From the NCBI RefSeq assembly GCF_017168335.1, contig NZ_JABFAU010000006.1, forward strand, positions 1-64,000: 64,000 bases of DNA, written 5' to 3'. This DNA is from Rhodococcus sp. KRD162. GTDB taxonomy: Bacteria > Actinomycetota > Actinomycetes > Mycobacteriales > Mycobacteriaceae. Positions 9,583 through 19,000 of this stretch are shown here, one piece after another (position 1 is the first letter of the stretch; each line of letters begins with the position of its first letter). Made by a program: the position numbers and the translations under genes. The notes below the pieces were generated by a model, which made no database searches, was not told where the DNA came from, and worked only from the letters and a program-made list of their open reading frames with translations.

Positions 9583-10881
9583 TCAGCGCTCGATGATGGC
9601 TGTGACGCCCTGGCCACCGGCAGCGCAGATCGAGATCAGGCCGCGGCCCGAACCCTTCTCCGCCAGCATCTTCGCCAGCGAGGCCACGATGCGTCCGCCG
9701 GTCGCCGCGAACGGGTGACCCGCAGCGAGCGAGGATCCGTTGACGTTGAGCTTGCTGCGATCGATGGAGCCGAGCGCCGAGTCCAGACCAAGACGTTCCT
9801 TGCAGTACTCGTCGCTTTCGAAGGCCTGCAGAGTCGCGAGCACCACCGAAGCGAACGCCTCGTGAATCTCGTAGTAGTCGAAGTCCTGCAAGGTCAGGCC
9901 GTTGCGGGCGAGCAGACGCGGAATCGCGTAGGTCGGGGCCATCAGCAGGCCGTCCTTGAACGAGCCGTTGCCGTGGACGTAATCGACCGCAGCGGTCTCG
10001 GAGTCGACCAGATGCGCCAGCACCGGAAGGTTGCGCTCGGCGGCCCACTCGTCGCTCGACAGCAGCGCGGCCGACGCACCGTCGGTGAGCGGCGTCGAGT
10101 TACCGGCCGTCATGGTCGCGTCGCCCAGCTTGGTTCCGAACACCGGCTTGAGGGTGGCCAACTTCTCGACGGTCGATCCCGGACGCAGGTTGTCGTCGCG
10201 GGTCAGACCGAGGAACGGCGTCACCAGATCGTCGAAGAAACCGCGATCGTATGCGGCCGCCATGTTCTTGTGGCTCGCAGCGGCCAGTTCGTCCTGGTCC
10301 TCGCGGCGGACACCGAATTCCTTGGCGGTGATGGCGGCGTGGTCACCCATCGACAGGCCGGTACGCGGCTCGCCGTTGCGCGGGATCTCGATGCCGAGCA
10401 TTCCGGGCCGGACGTTGCCGAGCAGCTTGATGCGATCGGTGGTGCTCTTGGCCCGATTCAGGGAGAGCAGGAATTCACGCAGTTCGTCGTTGACGCCGAT
10501 CGGGGCGTCGGAGGTGGTGTCGACACCGCCACCGATACCGGCATCGATACGGCCCGATGCGATGGCGTCGCCGACGGCGATGATCGACTGCAGGCCGGTG
10601 CCGCAGGCCTGCTGGATGTCGAAGGCCGGGGTGTACGGGCTCAACGCACTGCCGAGAACGACCTCGCGAGTGAGGTTGAAATCACGCGAATGCTTGAGCA
10701 CGGCACCGGCGGCGACGAGACCGAGGCGCTCGCCCTGCAGTCCGAATCGCGAGACGAGTCCGTCGATGGTGGCGGTCAGCATGTCCTGGTTGGACGCCAG
10801 CGCGTACTTCTTGTCCGAACGCGCGAACGGAATGCGGTTGCCACCGACGATTGCGACCGGTCGTAGCTGCTTGCTTGTCAC
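9583..10881 (-). CDS. fadA2: Acetyl-CoA C-acetyltransferase (thiolase), FadA2-like
   Basis: Thiolase of about 432 residues that condenses or cleaves acyl-CoA units. The nucleophile region is AFDIQQACGTGLQSIIAVGD, the NEAFA-equivalent is YYEIHEAFASVVLATLQ, the His/Gly segment is NVNGSSLAAGHPFAATGGRI, and the C-terminal acid/base Cys is in GRGLISICAAGGQGVTAI. All catalytic positions are present. GTG start at 10881 is preceded by GGAG at a proper distance; the frame stays open upstream to 11058 but over non-conserved sequence. It is divergent from a FabG4-like gene and the next gene is HtdX-like, the same trio as Rv0243/Rv0242c/Rv0241c of M. tuberculosis (from memory), so a shared role in lipid chain metabolism is likely. 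Confidence 0.9.
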   Translation of the reverse strand: MTSKQLRPVAIVGGNRIPFARSDKKYALASNQDMLTATIDGLVSRFGLQGERLGLVAAGAVLKHSRDFNLTREVVLGSALSPYTPAFDIQQACGTGLQSIIAVGDAIASGRIDAGIGGGVDTTSDAPIGVNDELREFLLSLNRAKSTTDRIKLLGNVRPGMLGIEIPRNGEPRTGLSMGDHAAITAKEFGVRREDQDELAAASHKNMAAAYDRGFFDDLVTPFLGLTRDDNLRPGSTVEKLATLKPVFGTKLGDATMTAGNSTPLTDGASAALLSSDEWAAERNLPVLAHLVDSETAAVDYVHGNGSFKDGLLMAPTYAIPRLLARNGLTLQDFDYYEIHEAFASVVLATLQAFESDEYCKERLGLDSALGSIDRSKLNVNGSSLAAGHPFAATGGRIVASLAKMLAEKGSGRGLISICAAGGQGVTAIIER

Positions 10882-10938
10882 TGACGTCTCCAAACATCGT
10901 CCCCAGCATCGTGGGGAATGGCCCTGGTGGAGTTTCAT

Positions 10939-10954
10939 CTTACTGGCGAGTAAG
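10939..10954. promoter_or_regulatory. Operator-like palindrome between fadA2 and fabG4
   Basis: CTTACTGGCGAGTAAG is a palindrome with 6-bp arms around GGCG, in the 140-bp divergent promoter region. The same pattern (13 of 16 positions) recurs in front of the nearby TetR gene, which suggests that regulator binds here. Confidence 0.6.
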
Positions 10955-11021
10955 TTGGTTGTCGACACCCGGTCGTGCGCCTTGCTCCTCGAGCGAGCAG
11001 CGCTGAATGAAAGGTACGACA

Positions 11022-12368
11022 GTGGCAGCCTCCAAGGGAGCCCCAGATCTCTACTCAACGTTCCTCGCGTCCGCGCCGGGAGCCTTCATCGCCAAGCAGG
11101 CCGGCCTGCCGCAGCCCGAGAAGCTGCGTCGCCACAAAGCAGGCGAACCGCCGCTGGCCGGACCGGTACTGATCGGTGGCAGCGGTCGTCTCGTCGAACC
11201 CCTGCGTGAACTGCTCTCGGATTACCCGCAGTCGCAGCCGCACGACGACAAGCACGGCGGGCTGGTGTTCGACGCCACCGGAATCGGCAACGTCGCCGAG
11301 TTGGAGCAGCTCTTCCAGTTCTTCCAGCCGGTCATTCGCAACCTGGCCCCGTCGGCACGCGTCGTCGTCATCGGCACCACCCCCGAGGAGACCTCGAGCG
11401 TCGACGAGCACGTCGCGCAGCGCGCCCTCGAAGGATTCACCCGCAGCGTCGGCAAGGAGATCAAACGCGGCTCCACCGCCCAGCTGGTCTACATCTCCCC
11501 CAATGCCTCCACCGGCCTCTCCGGACTCGAGTCGACTTTGCGGTTCCTGCTCTCGGCGAAGTCCGCCTTCGTCGACGGCCAGGTCATCGTCGTCGGTGAC
11601 GCCGACTCGACAGCACCCGCATCCTGGGACAAGCCGCTCGCAGGCAAGGTGGCCGTCGTCACCGGAGCAGCCCGCGGCATCGGTGCCACCATCGCCGAGG
11701 TTCTCGCCCGCGACGGAGCAACCGTGATCGCAGCCGACATTCCCGCTGCCGGAGAAGCTCTTTCGCAGACAGCCAACAAAGTCGGTGGCACCTCGCTCGC
11801 ACTCGACGTCACCTCGCCCGACGCCGGCGAGGTACTGAGCAAGCACCTGCTCGAGCGCCACGGCGGAGCCGACATCATCGTGCACAACGCAGGCATCACC
11901 CGCGACAAGACGCTCGCCAACATGGACGACGGCCGCTGGAACTCGGTCATCGGCGTCAATCTCGCTGCCCCGCAGCGCATCACCGATGAGCTCATTGCAT
12001 CCGGTGCCCTCAAGGACGGTGGCCGCGTCGTCGACGTGTCGTCCATCGCCGGCATCGCAGGCAACCGCGGTCAGACCAACTACGGCACGTCCAAAGCAGG
12101 CGTCATCGGCCTCGTACACGCCTCCGCACCCGTGCTCGCGAAGAAGAACATCACCATCAACGCCGTCGCCCCCGGCTTCATCGAGACCGCGATGACCGCT
12201 GCGATTCCGTTCGCCACCCGCGAGGCCGGACGACGGATGAGCTCGCTGCTACAGGGCGGCGAGACCGTGGACGTCGCAGAGTTGGTCTCCTACTTCGCAT
12301 CTCCGGCATCCAACGCCGTCACCGGACAGGTGGTGCGCGTGTGCGGCCAGAGCCTGATCGGCGCATGA
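11022..12368 (+). CDS. fabG4: 3-oxoacyl-ACP/CoA reductase FabG4-like, two-domain SDR
   Basis: About 448 residues. The N-terminal 200 residues are a degenerate flavodoxin/Rossmann-like part; the C-terminal half is a complete short-chain dehydrogenase: [20 protein letters not shown] (cofactor TGxxxGxG), NAGIT, catalytic Ser in [12 protein letters not shown], and YGTSKAG (Tyr/Lys dyad). This high-molecular-weight two-domain layout, the ending [19 protein letters not shown] and the length match mycobacterial FabG4 (Rv0242c). It reduces 3-oxoacyl-CoA/ACP, with NADH in the known enzyme. The GTG at 11022 is chosen because AAAGG lies 7 nt before it; ATG 11007 is the alternative. Overlaps the following MaoC gene by 4 bp (ATGA). 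Confidence 0.92.
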   Translation: MAASKGAPDLYSTFLASAPGAFIAKQAGLPQPEKLRRHKAGEPPLAGPVLIGGSGRLVEPLRELLSDYPQSQPHDDKHGGLVFDATGIGNVAELEQLFQFFQPVIRNLAPSARVVVIGTTPEETSSVDEHVAQRALEGFTRSVGKEIKRGSTAQLVYISPNASTGLSGLESTLRFLLSAKSAFVDGQVIVVGDADSTAPASWDKPLAGKVAVVTGAARGIGATIAEVLARDGATVIAADIPAAGEALSQTANKVGGTSLALDVTSPDAGEVLSKHLLERHGGADIIVHNAGITRDKTLANMDDGRWNSVIGVNLAAPQRITDELIASGALKDGGRVVDVSSIAGIAGNRGQTNYGTSKAGVIGLVHASAPVLAKKNITINAVAPGFIETAMTAAIPFATREAGRRMSSLLQGGETVDVAELVSYFASPASNAVTGQVVRVCGQSLIGA

Positions 12369-13222
12369 GCACCGTCACGCTGACCGCGCAGCCGAAGACG
12401 TCCGATCTCTACACCGCGGCCGCGTTGGGTGCGCTGCCGTTCTTCGGATCCAAGTCGTCCTCGGTTCCCAGCACGGTCTACGAACTCAAAGGCCTCCGGG
12501 TGGACCCGGACAACCTGGCCGGCTACTGCCGCACGACAGGACTACGGTTCGGCGATCGCCTTCCGATCACCTACCCGTTCACCCTCGTCTTCCCGACGGT
12601 GATGAAGTTGATGGTGTCGAAGGGCTTTCCGTTCGCCGCCATGGGCTCGGTGCACGCCGAGAACGTCATCGAACAATTCCGCGGCATCTCGGCCTCCGAG
12701 CCGCTGGACGTGCGCGTACACGCGGAGAACCTGCGTGAGCACCGCAAGGGATTGCTCGTCGACGTCATCAGTGAGGTCAATGTGGGCCGGGAGCTGGTCT
12801 GGAAGCAGACCTCGAGCTTCCTGAGCCTGCAGAAGACCTCACTGTCCGGTGGTCCTCGCGAGGCACCGCCCGCCGACGAGGTTCCGCCGCCCCCGACGCG
12901 CACACTGCGCGTCGACCAGCGCATCATCAGCCGGTACGCGGCCATCTCCGGAGACCGCAATCCCATCCACGTATCCTCGCTCGGCGCAAAGGCATTCGGC
13001 TTTCCGAAGACCATCGCGCACGGAATGTGGAGCGCTGCGGCTGTTCTGCAGACCGTCGAGGGTCGAATCCCGGAAGCGGTGAACTACAGCATCCGCTTCG
13101 GCAAGCCCATCGTTCTGCCCGCGACCGTGAACGCCTACGCCGATGCCGTCGGTACCGGGTGGGACCTGTCGCTGAAGAACCCGAAGAAGGGCTACCCGCA
13201 TCTGACGGGCACCCTGCGCTGA
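12365..13222 (+). CDS. htdX: MaoC-like (R)-specific 3-hydroxyacyl dehydratase, HtdX-like
   Basis: 285 residues with a double hot-dog arrangement. The C-terminal half carries the hydratase-2 motif, [23 protein letters not shown] then IAHGMWSAA, giving the Asp/His catalytic pair; the N-terminal hot-dog ([17 protein letters not shown]) lacks such a motif, as expected for single-active-site members. Catalyses hydration/dehydration of 3-hydroxyacyl-CoA/ACP. The ATG at 12365 overlaps the stop of fabG4, so reductase and dehydratase are coproduced as consecutive steps of one elongation or degradation cycle. Confidence 0.9.
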   Translation: MSTVTLTAQPKTSDLYTAAALGALPFFGSKSSSVPSTVYELKGLRVDPDNLAGYCRTTGLRFGDRLPITYPFTLVFPTVMKLMVSKGFPFAAMGSVHAENVIEQFRGISASEPLDVRVHAENLREHRKGLLVDVISEVNVGRELVWKQTSSFLSLQKTSLSGGPREAPPADEVPPPPTRTLRVDQRIISRYAAISGDRNPIHVSSLGAKAFGFPKTIAHGMWSAAAVLQTVEGRIPEAVNYSIRFGKPIVLPATVNAYADAVGTGWDLSLKNPKKGYPHLTGTLR

Positions 13223-13235
13223 TTCAGCTCTGCCC

Positions 13236-13295
13236 GCCGAACTCGAAGTCATGGACGGATTCCTCGCGAATCTCGTCCATGACTTCGAGTTCGGC
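13236..13295. terminator. Bidirectional terminator between htdX and TetR gene
   Basis: Perfect 22-bp inverted repeat (13236-13257 with 13274-13295; core GAACTCGAAGTCATGGACG) around a 16-nt loop, placed between two convergent genes, 13 bases after one stop and 5 bases before the other. Confidence 0.85.
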
Positions 13296-13300
13296 ACCGA

Positions 13301-13903
13301 CTAGGTAGTGGCAGCCTTCTTGCCTGCCAGGCCGCGCCACGCCAGGTTCTCGAGCAAATCGGCGGCCGCGTCCACCTCGATCTCGCCGCCTGCCACCCTG
13401 TCGGCCACAGCCTCACCGGCACCGACCAGCGCGACGGCCATCAGCCCGAAGTTCTGAGACTGCTCCGGATCCCTGGTACTCATCGCCAGCAAACCCGCCG
13501 TCAACTCGATCAGACGATCCCGGCTGCTCTGCACCTGTGAGGCAAAGGCCTGCTGTCCGATCGCCTGACGGTAGAGCACCATCCACGACTTGCGGTTCTC
13601 GCCGACGAATCCCAGAAAACCGATCAACGCCCTGCGCAGCTGCTCACGCGGAGTGAGAGTGGGATCGGCCGCAGGGGTCAACGCTTCGACGAACTTGAGA
13701 CCCTCGCGGTGGATGCAGGCGGCGAACAGCTCTTCCTTCGACCCGTAGTACAAATACAGCATCGGCTTGGAGATGGCGGCCTTCTTGGCAATCGAATCCA
13801 TCGACGTCTCGTGAAAACCGTTGTCGGAGAAAACATCTACCGCCGCGTCCAGCATCTGCTGCTCGCGGACGGCGCGGGGCAATCTCTTGGTGCCGCCAGC
13901 CAT
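13301..13903 (-). CDS. TetR/AcrR family transcriptional regulator
   Basis: 200 residues with an N-terminal TetR helix-turn-helix: MLDAAVDVFSDNGFHETSMD, IAKKAAISKPMLYLYYGSKE. The ligand domain is generic, with no identifiable inducer. ATG 13903 has GGAGGG 6 nt upstream. A palindrome (13935-13948) in its own promoter region matches the one between fadA2 and fabG4, so autoregulation plus control of the thiolase/FabG4/HtdX genes is inferred. M. tuberculosis has a TetR gene (Rv0238) at the equivalent position. Confidence 0.9.
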   Translation of the reverse strand: MAGGTKRLPRAVREQQMLDAAVDVFSDNGFHETSMDSIAKKAAISKPMLYLYYGSKEELFAACIHREGLKFVEALTPAADPTLTPREQLRRALIGFLGFVGENRKSWMVLYRQAIGQQAFASQVQSSRDRLIELTAGLLAMSTRDPEQSQNFGLMAVALVGAGEAVADRVAGGEIEVDAAADLLENLAWRGLAGKKAATT

Positions 13904-13933
13904 GGACCCTCCAATACGTACGAAGCACTAGAC

Positions 13934-13950
13934 GTTACTCCACAGTAAGG
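13934..13950. promoter_or_regulatory. Operator-like palindrome upstream of TetR gene
   Basis: TTACTCCACAGTAA has 5-bp arms around CCAC, and read on the minus strand is CTTACTGTGGAGTAAC, close to CTTACTGGCGAGTAAG at 10939. It lies 31 bases upstream of the TetR start. Confidence 0.6.
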
Positions 13951-13964
13951 TCCGGTACACCCAA

Positions 13965-15112
13965 TCAGGTGCCGCACGCCCCTTTGAACCGGGCCACCGT
14001 CGCTGCGGCCTGGTCCACCTCGGCCGCCGACAGACGCCCACTGGCCACCGCGTCCTCGAGATTGTCCAACACCGCCGGCACCTGATCGGTTGTCAGCCAC
14101 AGCGCCACATCGGCACCCGCAACCAACGCTGCCTCCACCGCGTCGACGATCCCGAGCCGGGCAGTGATGGCCGCCATGCCGCTGAGATCGTCGGTGAAGA
14201 TCGGACCGTCGAAAGGCTGCGCCCCGAAGCCGACGCCATCGCGCAACAACGCCATCGCCGCCGGGCTGATGCTCGCAGGAACACCGGGATCGGTCAGCCC
14301 GGGAACATCGAGATGCCCGACCATGACGCCAACACCGGTGTCGTCCAGAGCAGCGAACGGCAACAGATCCTTGGTCTTCAACTCGTCGAGCGGGGGCGTG
14401 CTCACCGCACCGGTGTGCGAATCGCCCGAACCCGAACCATGCCCCGGAAAATGTTTGATCACCGGCTTGATTCCTGCATCCTCCAGGCCCCGCGCATAAG
14501 CCCCCGCGTACTCGATGACAACCTGCGGGTCATCGGAGAACGACCGGTCGCCGATGACCGAATCGTCGGGCTGCGCGCTCACGTCGACCACCGGGGCGAA
14601 ATCCACGGTGACACCCAAGTCCTTCAACCCTCGGCCGCGGGTGAGGGCCTCCTGATACACCTCGTCCACCGACATCGTCCGAGCCAACACCCGCGCCGAC
14701 GGCGCCTCTCCCAGGACTCCTCGTCGATCGTGACCATCGGAGCCACCGCGGACGCGTCGAGCACCTGAGATACCTCCCGATTTCTCAGCATCGACTCGTC
14801 GGTCCAACTCCCGATGAAAATTCCGCCGACCTGCTCGGTCGACATGATCTGGACCGCGTCCTGCGTTCCGGTGACTCCGACAGTGAGCAACTGAGCCAAA
14901 CGCTGCCGCTCCGACAACCCGTCCACGAACGCAACGCACGCGTCGACCGGAGGAGCCGGCTGCATCTCGGTGCTCCCGGCCACCGTCGTCGTCGGGTCGG
15001 CTGTCACCGACTGCGTCGACGCAACCTGCGCGGACTCGGTGGAGCACGAAACCAACAAACCCACACCGACCGTCATCACCGCAGCGGACCGAACCGAAAA
15101 CCGAAGTCGCAT
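13965..15112 (-). pseudogene. Frameshifted GH3 beta-N-acetylhexosaminidase lipoprotein (LpqI/NagZ-like)
   Basis: Two frames together make one glycoside hydrolase family 3 lipoprotein. The 5' part (15112 down to about 14720) has a lipoprotein signal (MRLRFSVRSAAVMTV...LLVSC, Cys 23) and continues to APMVTIDEE. The 3' part resumes in another frame at GVLGEAPSARVLARTMS and keeps the catalytic region KHFPGHGSGSGDSHTG and the nucleophile segment FTDDLSGMAAI. The GGRVxR loop that should follow DEE is missing, so roughly 25-30 bases are absent near 14717-14722 and the frame is broken. Translation from 15112 would stop at 14624 after 162 residues. NagZ/LpqI trims GlcNAc from muropeptides. Either a real disruption or an assembly deletion. 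Confidence 0.75.
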
Positions 15113-15266
15113 GGAACAAGACGGTAGCCGAGAACGGAAGGGCTGCCATCGCCCCGGGGTTTCGGATCGATGTGGTTTTGTTGTGCACTCCGAGCGACTG
15201 GACGCCGCATCGATCCCAACCGGAGCGGTAATCTGGACCAACGCGACATGAGGAGGGTTTCGAACC

Positions 15267-15734
15267 ATGACCGCAGATCTCATACTCATTGCCTACGACG
15301 GCTCCGACAACGCCAAACGAGCAATCGACTACGCGGGACGGTTTCTCACCACCTCGCGCGCGATCGTCGTCACCGCCTGGGAGCCCATGGTCCGTCAGGC
15401 CGCGCGAATGTCCGGTCTCTCAGGAGTCATGCAGCCCGAATGGGTCCCCGACGACGAAGCCGAGGACGTCGCACTCACCGACGCGAAAGTCACCAACAGC
15501 GAAGGCGTCGCACTGGCCGAAGCCGCCGGCCTCGAGGTGGAGGGACAGTGCACCGAATGCACCACCGCCATCTGGAGCGCCATCGTGGAAAAAGCCGACG
15601 AGATGAATGTCGACATCATCGTCACCGGCACCCGAGGTGCCACCGGTCTGCGCGCACTGTTGCAGAGCTCCGTGGCAGAGCACGTGCTACGACACAGCCA
15701 CCGCCCGGTCCTGATCGTCCCGCCCGGCCAGTAA
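15267..15734 (+). CDS. Universal stress protein (UspA family)
   Basis: 155-residue single-domain Usp. Starts with LILIAYDGSDNAKRAIDYAG and ends with GTRGATGLRALLQSSVAEHV followed by HRPVLIVPP, which contains the G-2x-G-9x-G(S/T)-type nucleotide-binding motif of ATP-binding Usp proteins. GAGGAGGG precedes ATG 15267. Divergent from the broken GH3 gene and followed by a repeat array. Confidence 0.92.
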   Translation: MTADLILIAYDGSDNAKRAIDYAGRFLTTSRAIVVTAWEPMVRQAARMSGLSGVMQPEWVPDDEAEDVALTDAKVTNSEGVALAEAAGLEVEGQCTECTTAIWSAIVEKADEMNVDIIVTGTRGATGLRALLQSSVAEHVLRHSHRPVLIVPPGQ

Positions 15735-15755
15735 CGCACCCATTCTCCGGGCCTC

Positions 15756-15821
15756 CACTCGAGGTCGATCGGGTCATTCCGCAGGCTTCACTCGAGGTCA
15801 ATCGGGTCATTCCGCAGGCTT
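15756..15821. repeat. Two tandem 33-bp copies of a dispersed repeat
   Basis: Units at 15756-15788 and 15789-15821 differ at one base and share the core GGGTCATTCCGCAGGCTT, with a partial third copy (CACTCC) following. The same core recurs at 32841-32979, 38344-38367 (reverse) and 44032-44057. It fills the gap between the Usp gene and the DUF2613 gene. Confidence 0.85.
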
Positions 15822-15905
15822 CACTCCTGTCAGTGATACCGTGATGCCCGCGTGGGGGTCCACCTCACCCATCTCTGACCTGAGCCGACTGACTGGAGAA
15901 CCGAG

Positions 15906-16076
15906 ATGAAGTTCGCTGTCCCGGGTGTCATTGCCGCCGTCGTCGGTGCCGTGCTGGGTGCGGGCGTCGTGTTCGGAGTCACCGCCGCCGCAGCCGACAA
16001 CTCTCGTCCGGATATCGATCGCACCGGAAACGCCGACTCCTCCTTGCTGAACCAGGTTGAGTACGGCAGCCGCTGA
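15906..16076 (+). CDS. DUF2613 small secreted/membrane protein
   Basis: 56-residue protein reading MKFAVPGVIAAVVGAVLG then a hydrophobic helix to VTAAAADNSRPDIDR and ending NQVEYGSR. This matches the DUF2613 family, which in mycolata lies directly before aftD (Rv0236A in M. tuberculosis). Single signal-anchor helix, tail outside. ATG 15906 is preceded by GGAG. Its last 20 bases overlap the proposed start of aftD, so the two are probably coupled. Function unknown; its fixed partnership suggests a role with AftD. Confidence 0.88.
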   Translation: MKFAVPGVIAAVVGAVLGAGVVFGVTAAAADNSRPDIDRTGNADSSLLNQVEYGSR

Positions 16077-19000
16077 CGCTGGTCGCTCTCGTGGTTCGAT
16101 GATCTCGGCCGAGCCGCTCGGCCGTAAATGGCTTCTCGGCGTCTCGGCTCTGGCGTTTCTCCTCACGTTCCTGCAGGTCCCCGGCTTCACCGTCGCCGAC
16201 ACCAAGTACGACCTGGCGCAGAACCCTCTCGGATTTCTCGAACGCGCCTCGCATCAGTGGAACAGTGCCGCACCGCTGGGCCAGGTGCAGAACCAGGCCT
16301 ACGGTTACTTCTTCCCGCACGGAGCGTTCTTCGCAGGTGCCGACCTGCTGTCCATCCCACCGTGGATCACCCAACGCATCTGGTGGGCGCTCCTGCTCAT
16401 CGCGGGCTTCTGGGGCATCGTCCGACTCGCCGAAGCACTCGGCATCGGTAGCCGTAGCTCTCGTCTGATAGCTGCCGTCGCGTTCGTACTGTCTCCGCGC
16501 GTGATCACCACCCTGGCCTCGATCTCCTCCGAGACGCTGCCGATGATGCTCGCGCCGTGGGTACTGATCCCGATCGTGCTCTACCTGCGAGTGGATCGCG
16601 CCGAACCACCCCGGGATCCGGGCTCGGTGCCCGCCACACTGACGGTGCAGCGCGCCGCCGCACAATCAGCACTCGCCGTGGCGTTGATGGGCGCGGTGAA
16701 TGCCGTCGCGACCGCCGCAGCGGTGTTGGTCGCGGTGATCTGGATGCTGATGCATCGTCCGAATCGACGTTGGTTCGTCTTCGGTGCCTGGTGGGCGGGT
16801 TTCCTGGTGCTCGCGACACTGTGGTGGATCGTCCCGCTGCTGCTGCTCGGCAAGGTCTCGCCACCGTTTCTCGACTACATCGAGTCCTCGGGCACCACCA
16901 CCCAATGGACGTCGCTGACGGAGGTGCTGCGCGGTACCGGCAGCTGGACACCGTTCGTCTCGCCCGAACGCGTGGCCGGTGCCGTGCTGGTGACCCAGCC
17001 TGCCGCCGTCATCGCGACCGGATTGATCGCCGCAGCGGGTATCGCGGGCTTGGCGATGCGGTCCATGCCTGCCCGTGGCCGATTGACGGTGATGCTCTTC
17101 GTCGGCTTGGTCGGTCTCGGAGCCGGATTCGTCGGCGACCTGGACGGCCCGTTCGCCGGCAGCGTCCGGCTGTTCCTCGATTCCGGGGGCGCTCCGCTAC
17201 GCAACGTGCACAAGCTGGAGCCGGTCATTCGCATTCCGTTGGTGCTCGGCCTGGCGCATCTGGTGGGCCGCGTCCCCCTACCGGGGTCCGTGCCGCGTCC
17301 GCAGTGGCGGTCGGCCGCCGCGCACCCCGAGAAGCACCCGATGTTGGCCGTCACCGCCTTGGTCCTGGTGGCACTGGCGCTGTCCACCTCGCTGGCCTGG
17401 ACGGGCAAGCTCGCTCCCCGCGGGGCGTACGAGGCAGTTCCGCAGTACTGGCACGACGCCGCGGACTGGCTCACCGACCATGCGTCGGGCTCGAGTCCGG
17501 ACGGCTCCGACGCGCAGCGGGCCTTGGTCGTACCCGGAGCCCCCTTCGCGCTACAGACCTGGGGACTGACTCGCGACGAACCACTGCAGGCCCTCGCGAC
17601 CACCCCCTGGGCGGTCCGCGACGCCGTTCCGCTCACTCCGCCCGGAGCCATTCGGGCTCTGGACTCCGTACAACGACTCTTCGCCGACGGTCAGCCCTCG
17701 CCCGGGCTGGCCGACACCCTGATAGGGCAGGGCATCAGCTACGTCGTCGTGCGTAACGACCTGGATCCCGAGGATTCCCGATCCACCCGTCCGGCCTCGG
17801 TGCACCAGGTGCTCGACGGTTCGCCGGGGTTGACCAAGGTGGCCGAATTCGGTGAGGACGTCGCCCCCGGTCGAGTCGATGGCGTCGTGCTCGACGGTGA
17901 TCTGAGACCGCCCTACCCTGCGGTCGAGATCTACTCGGTGCGTGGCTCGGCAAATGTACCCGCATCCGGCCCGTACACCGTCGATCTCGATCGAGTTCCA
18001 GTGGTCCAGGGTGGACCCGAGTCCATTCTGCGCTCGAACGAACTGCGCAACAGCGGGATTCGCACACCAGTACCCGCAGGACCCACATTGCTGGCATCGG
18101 ACGCAGCCGCCGCCGGGCTACCTGTCGATGCGGTGACCGTGACGGACACGCCGATGAACCGCGAGACGGACTTCGGCCAGGTCGACAATCACAATTCTGC
18201 GCTGCGGGCTGCGGACGAACCTCGGCGATCACTCAACGAGGTTCCCGATTACCCGGTGTACGGGGCGAAGACCGTGGACGGCGAGTGGGAGGGTGCCACT
18301 CTGACGGCGTCGAGTTCGGCATCGGACGCGACGCAGATCGGTGGCAGTTCCCCTGGGAGCGGCGTCGCTGCGGCCGTGGACGGGGATCTGGCGACCAGCT
18401 GGATCAGCAACGGCATCGAACGCGCTGTGGGGCAATGGCTTCAACTGGACTTCGATACCCCGGTACGCGGCGGTCTGTTGCACATGCGCACCAGCCCGGG
18501 GACGATCGGCGACCCGGTGAAATGGGTGGAGATCACCACACCGAACGGGTCCACGGCTGCGCGAGTGGACAAACCGGGTGACCCGATGACGGTATCGCTG
18601 CCCGGTGGGGACACACCGTGGCTGCGGATCACCGCGAAGTCGACGGTCGACGGGACCCGCGGAAGCCAGTTCGGCATCAGCGAAGTCTCGGTGGACGACT
18701 ATTCCGATCGAGACAATCCGAAGCCGGTGTCGATCGTGCACCGCGCGGTGTTGCCCGATACCCCGGCCGGGGCGAGCGTCGAGGCCTGGGAACTCGGCCA
18801 GGAACTCCCCGGGCGCTCCGGATGCCTCGACACCGAGGATCGGATCCGTTGTAGCAGTGGCCTGTCCAAGGCACCCGAGGAACTGGGGCGCTTCTCGCGC
18901 ACGATTCAGGTGCCGATGGGCACAGCAGTCATCCCCGAGCTGACGGTACGGACGCGGCAATCCCCCGAACTCGAGGCCCTGCTGGCGCAACCGGGTAGGC

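Noticed and set aside
9583-11058. N-terminal extension of the thiolase to 11058
   Set aside because: Residues before the GTG at 10881 are not thiolase-like, overlap the divergent fabG4 promoter and start, and GGAG precedes the GTG.
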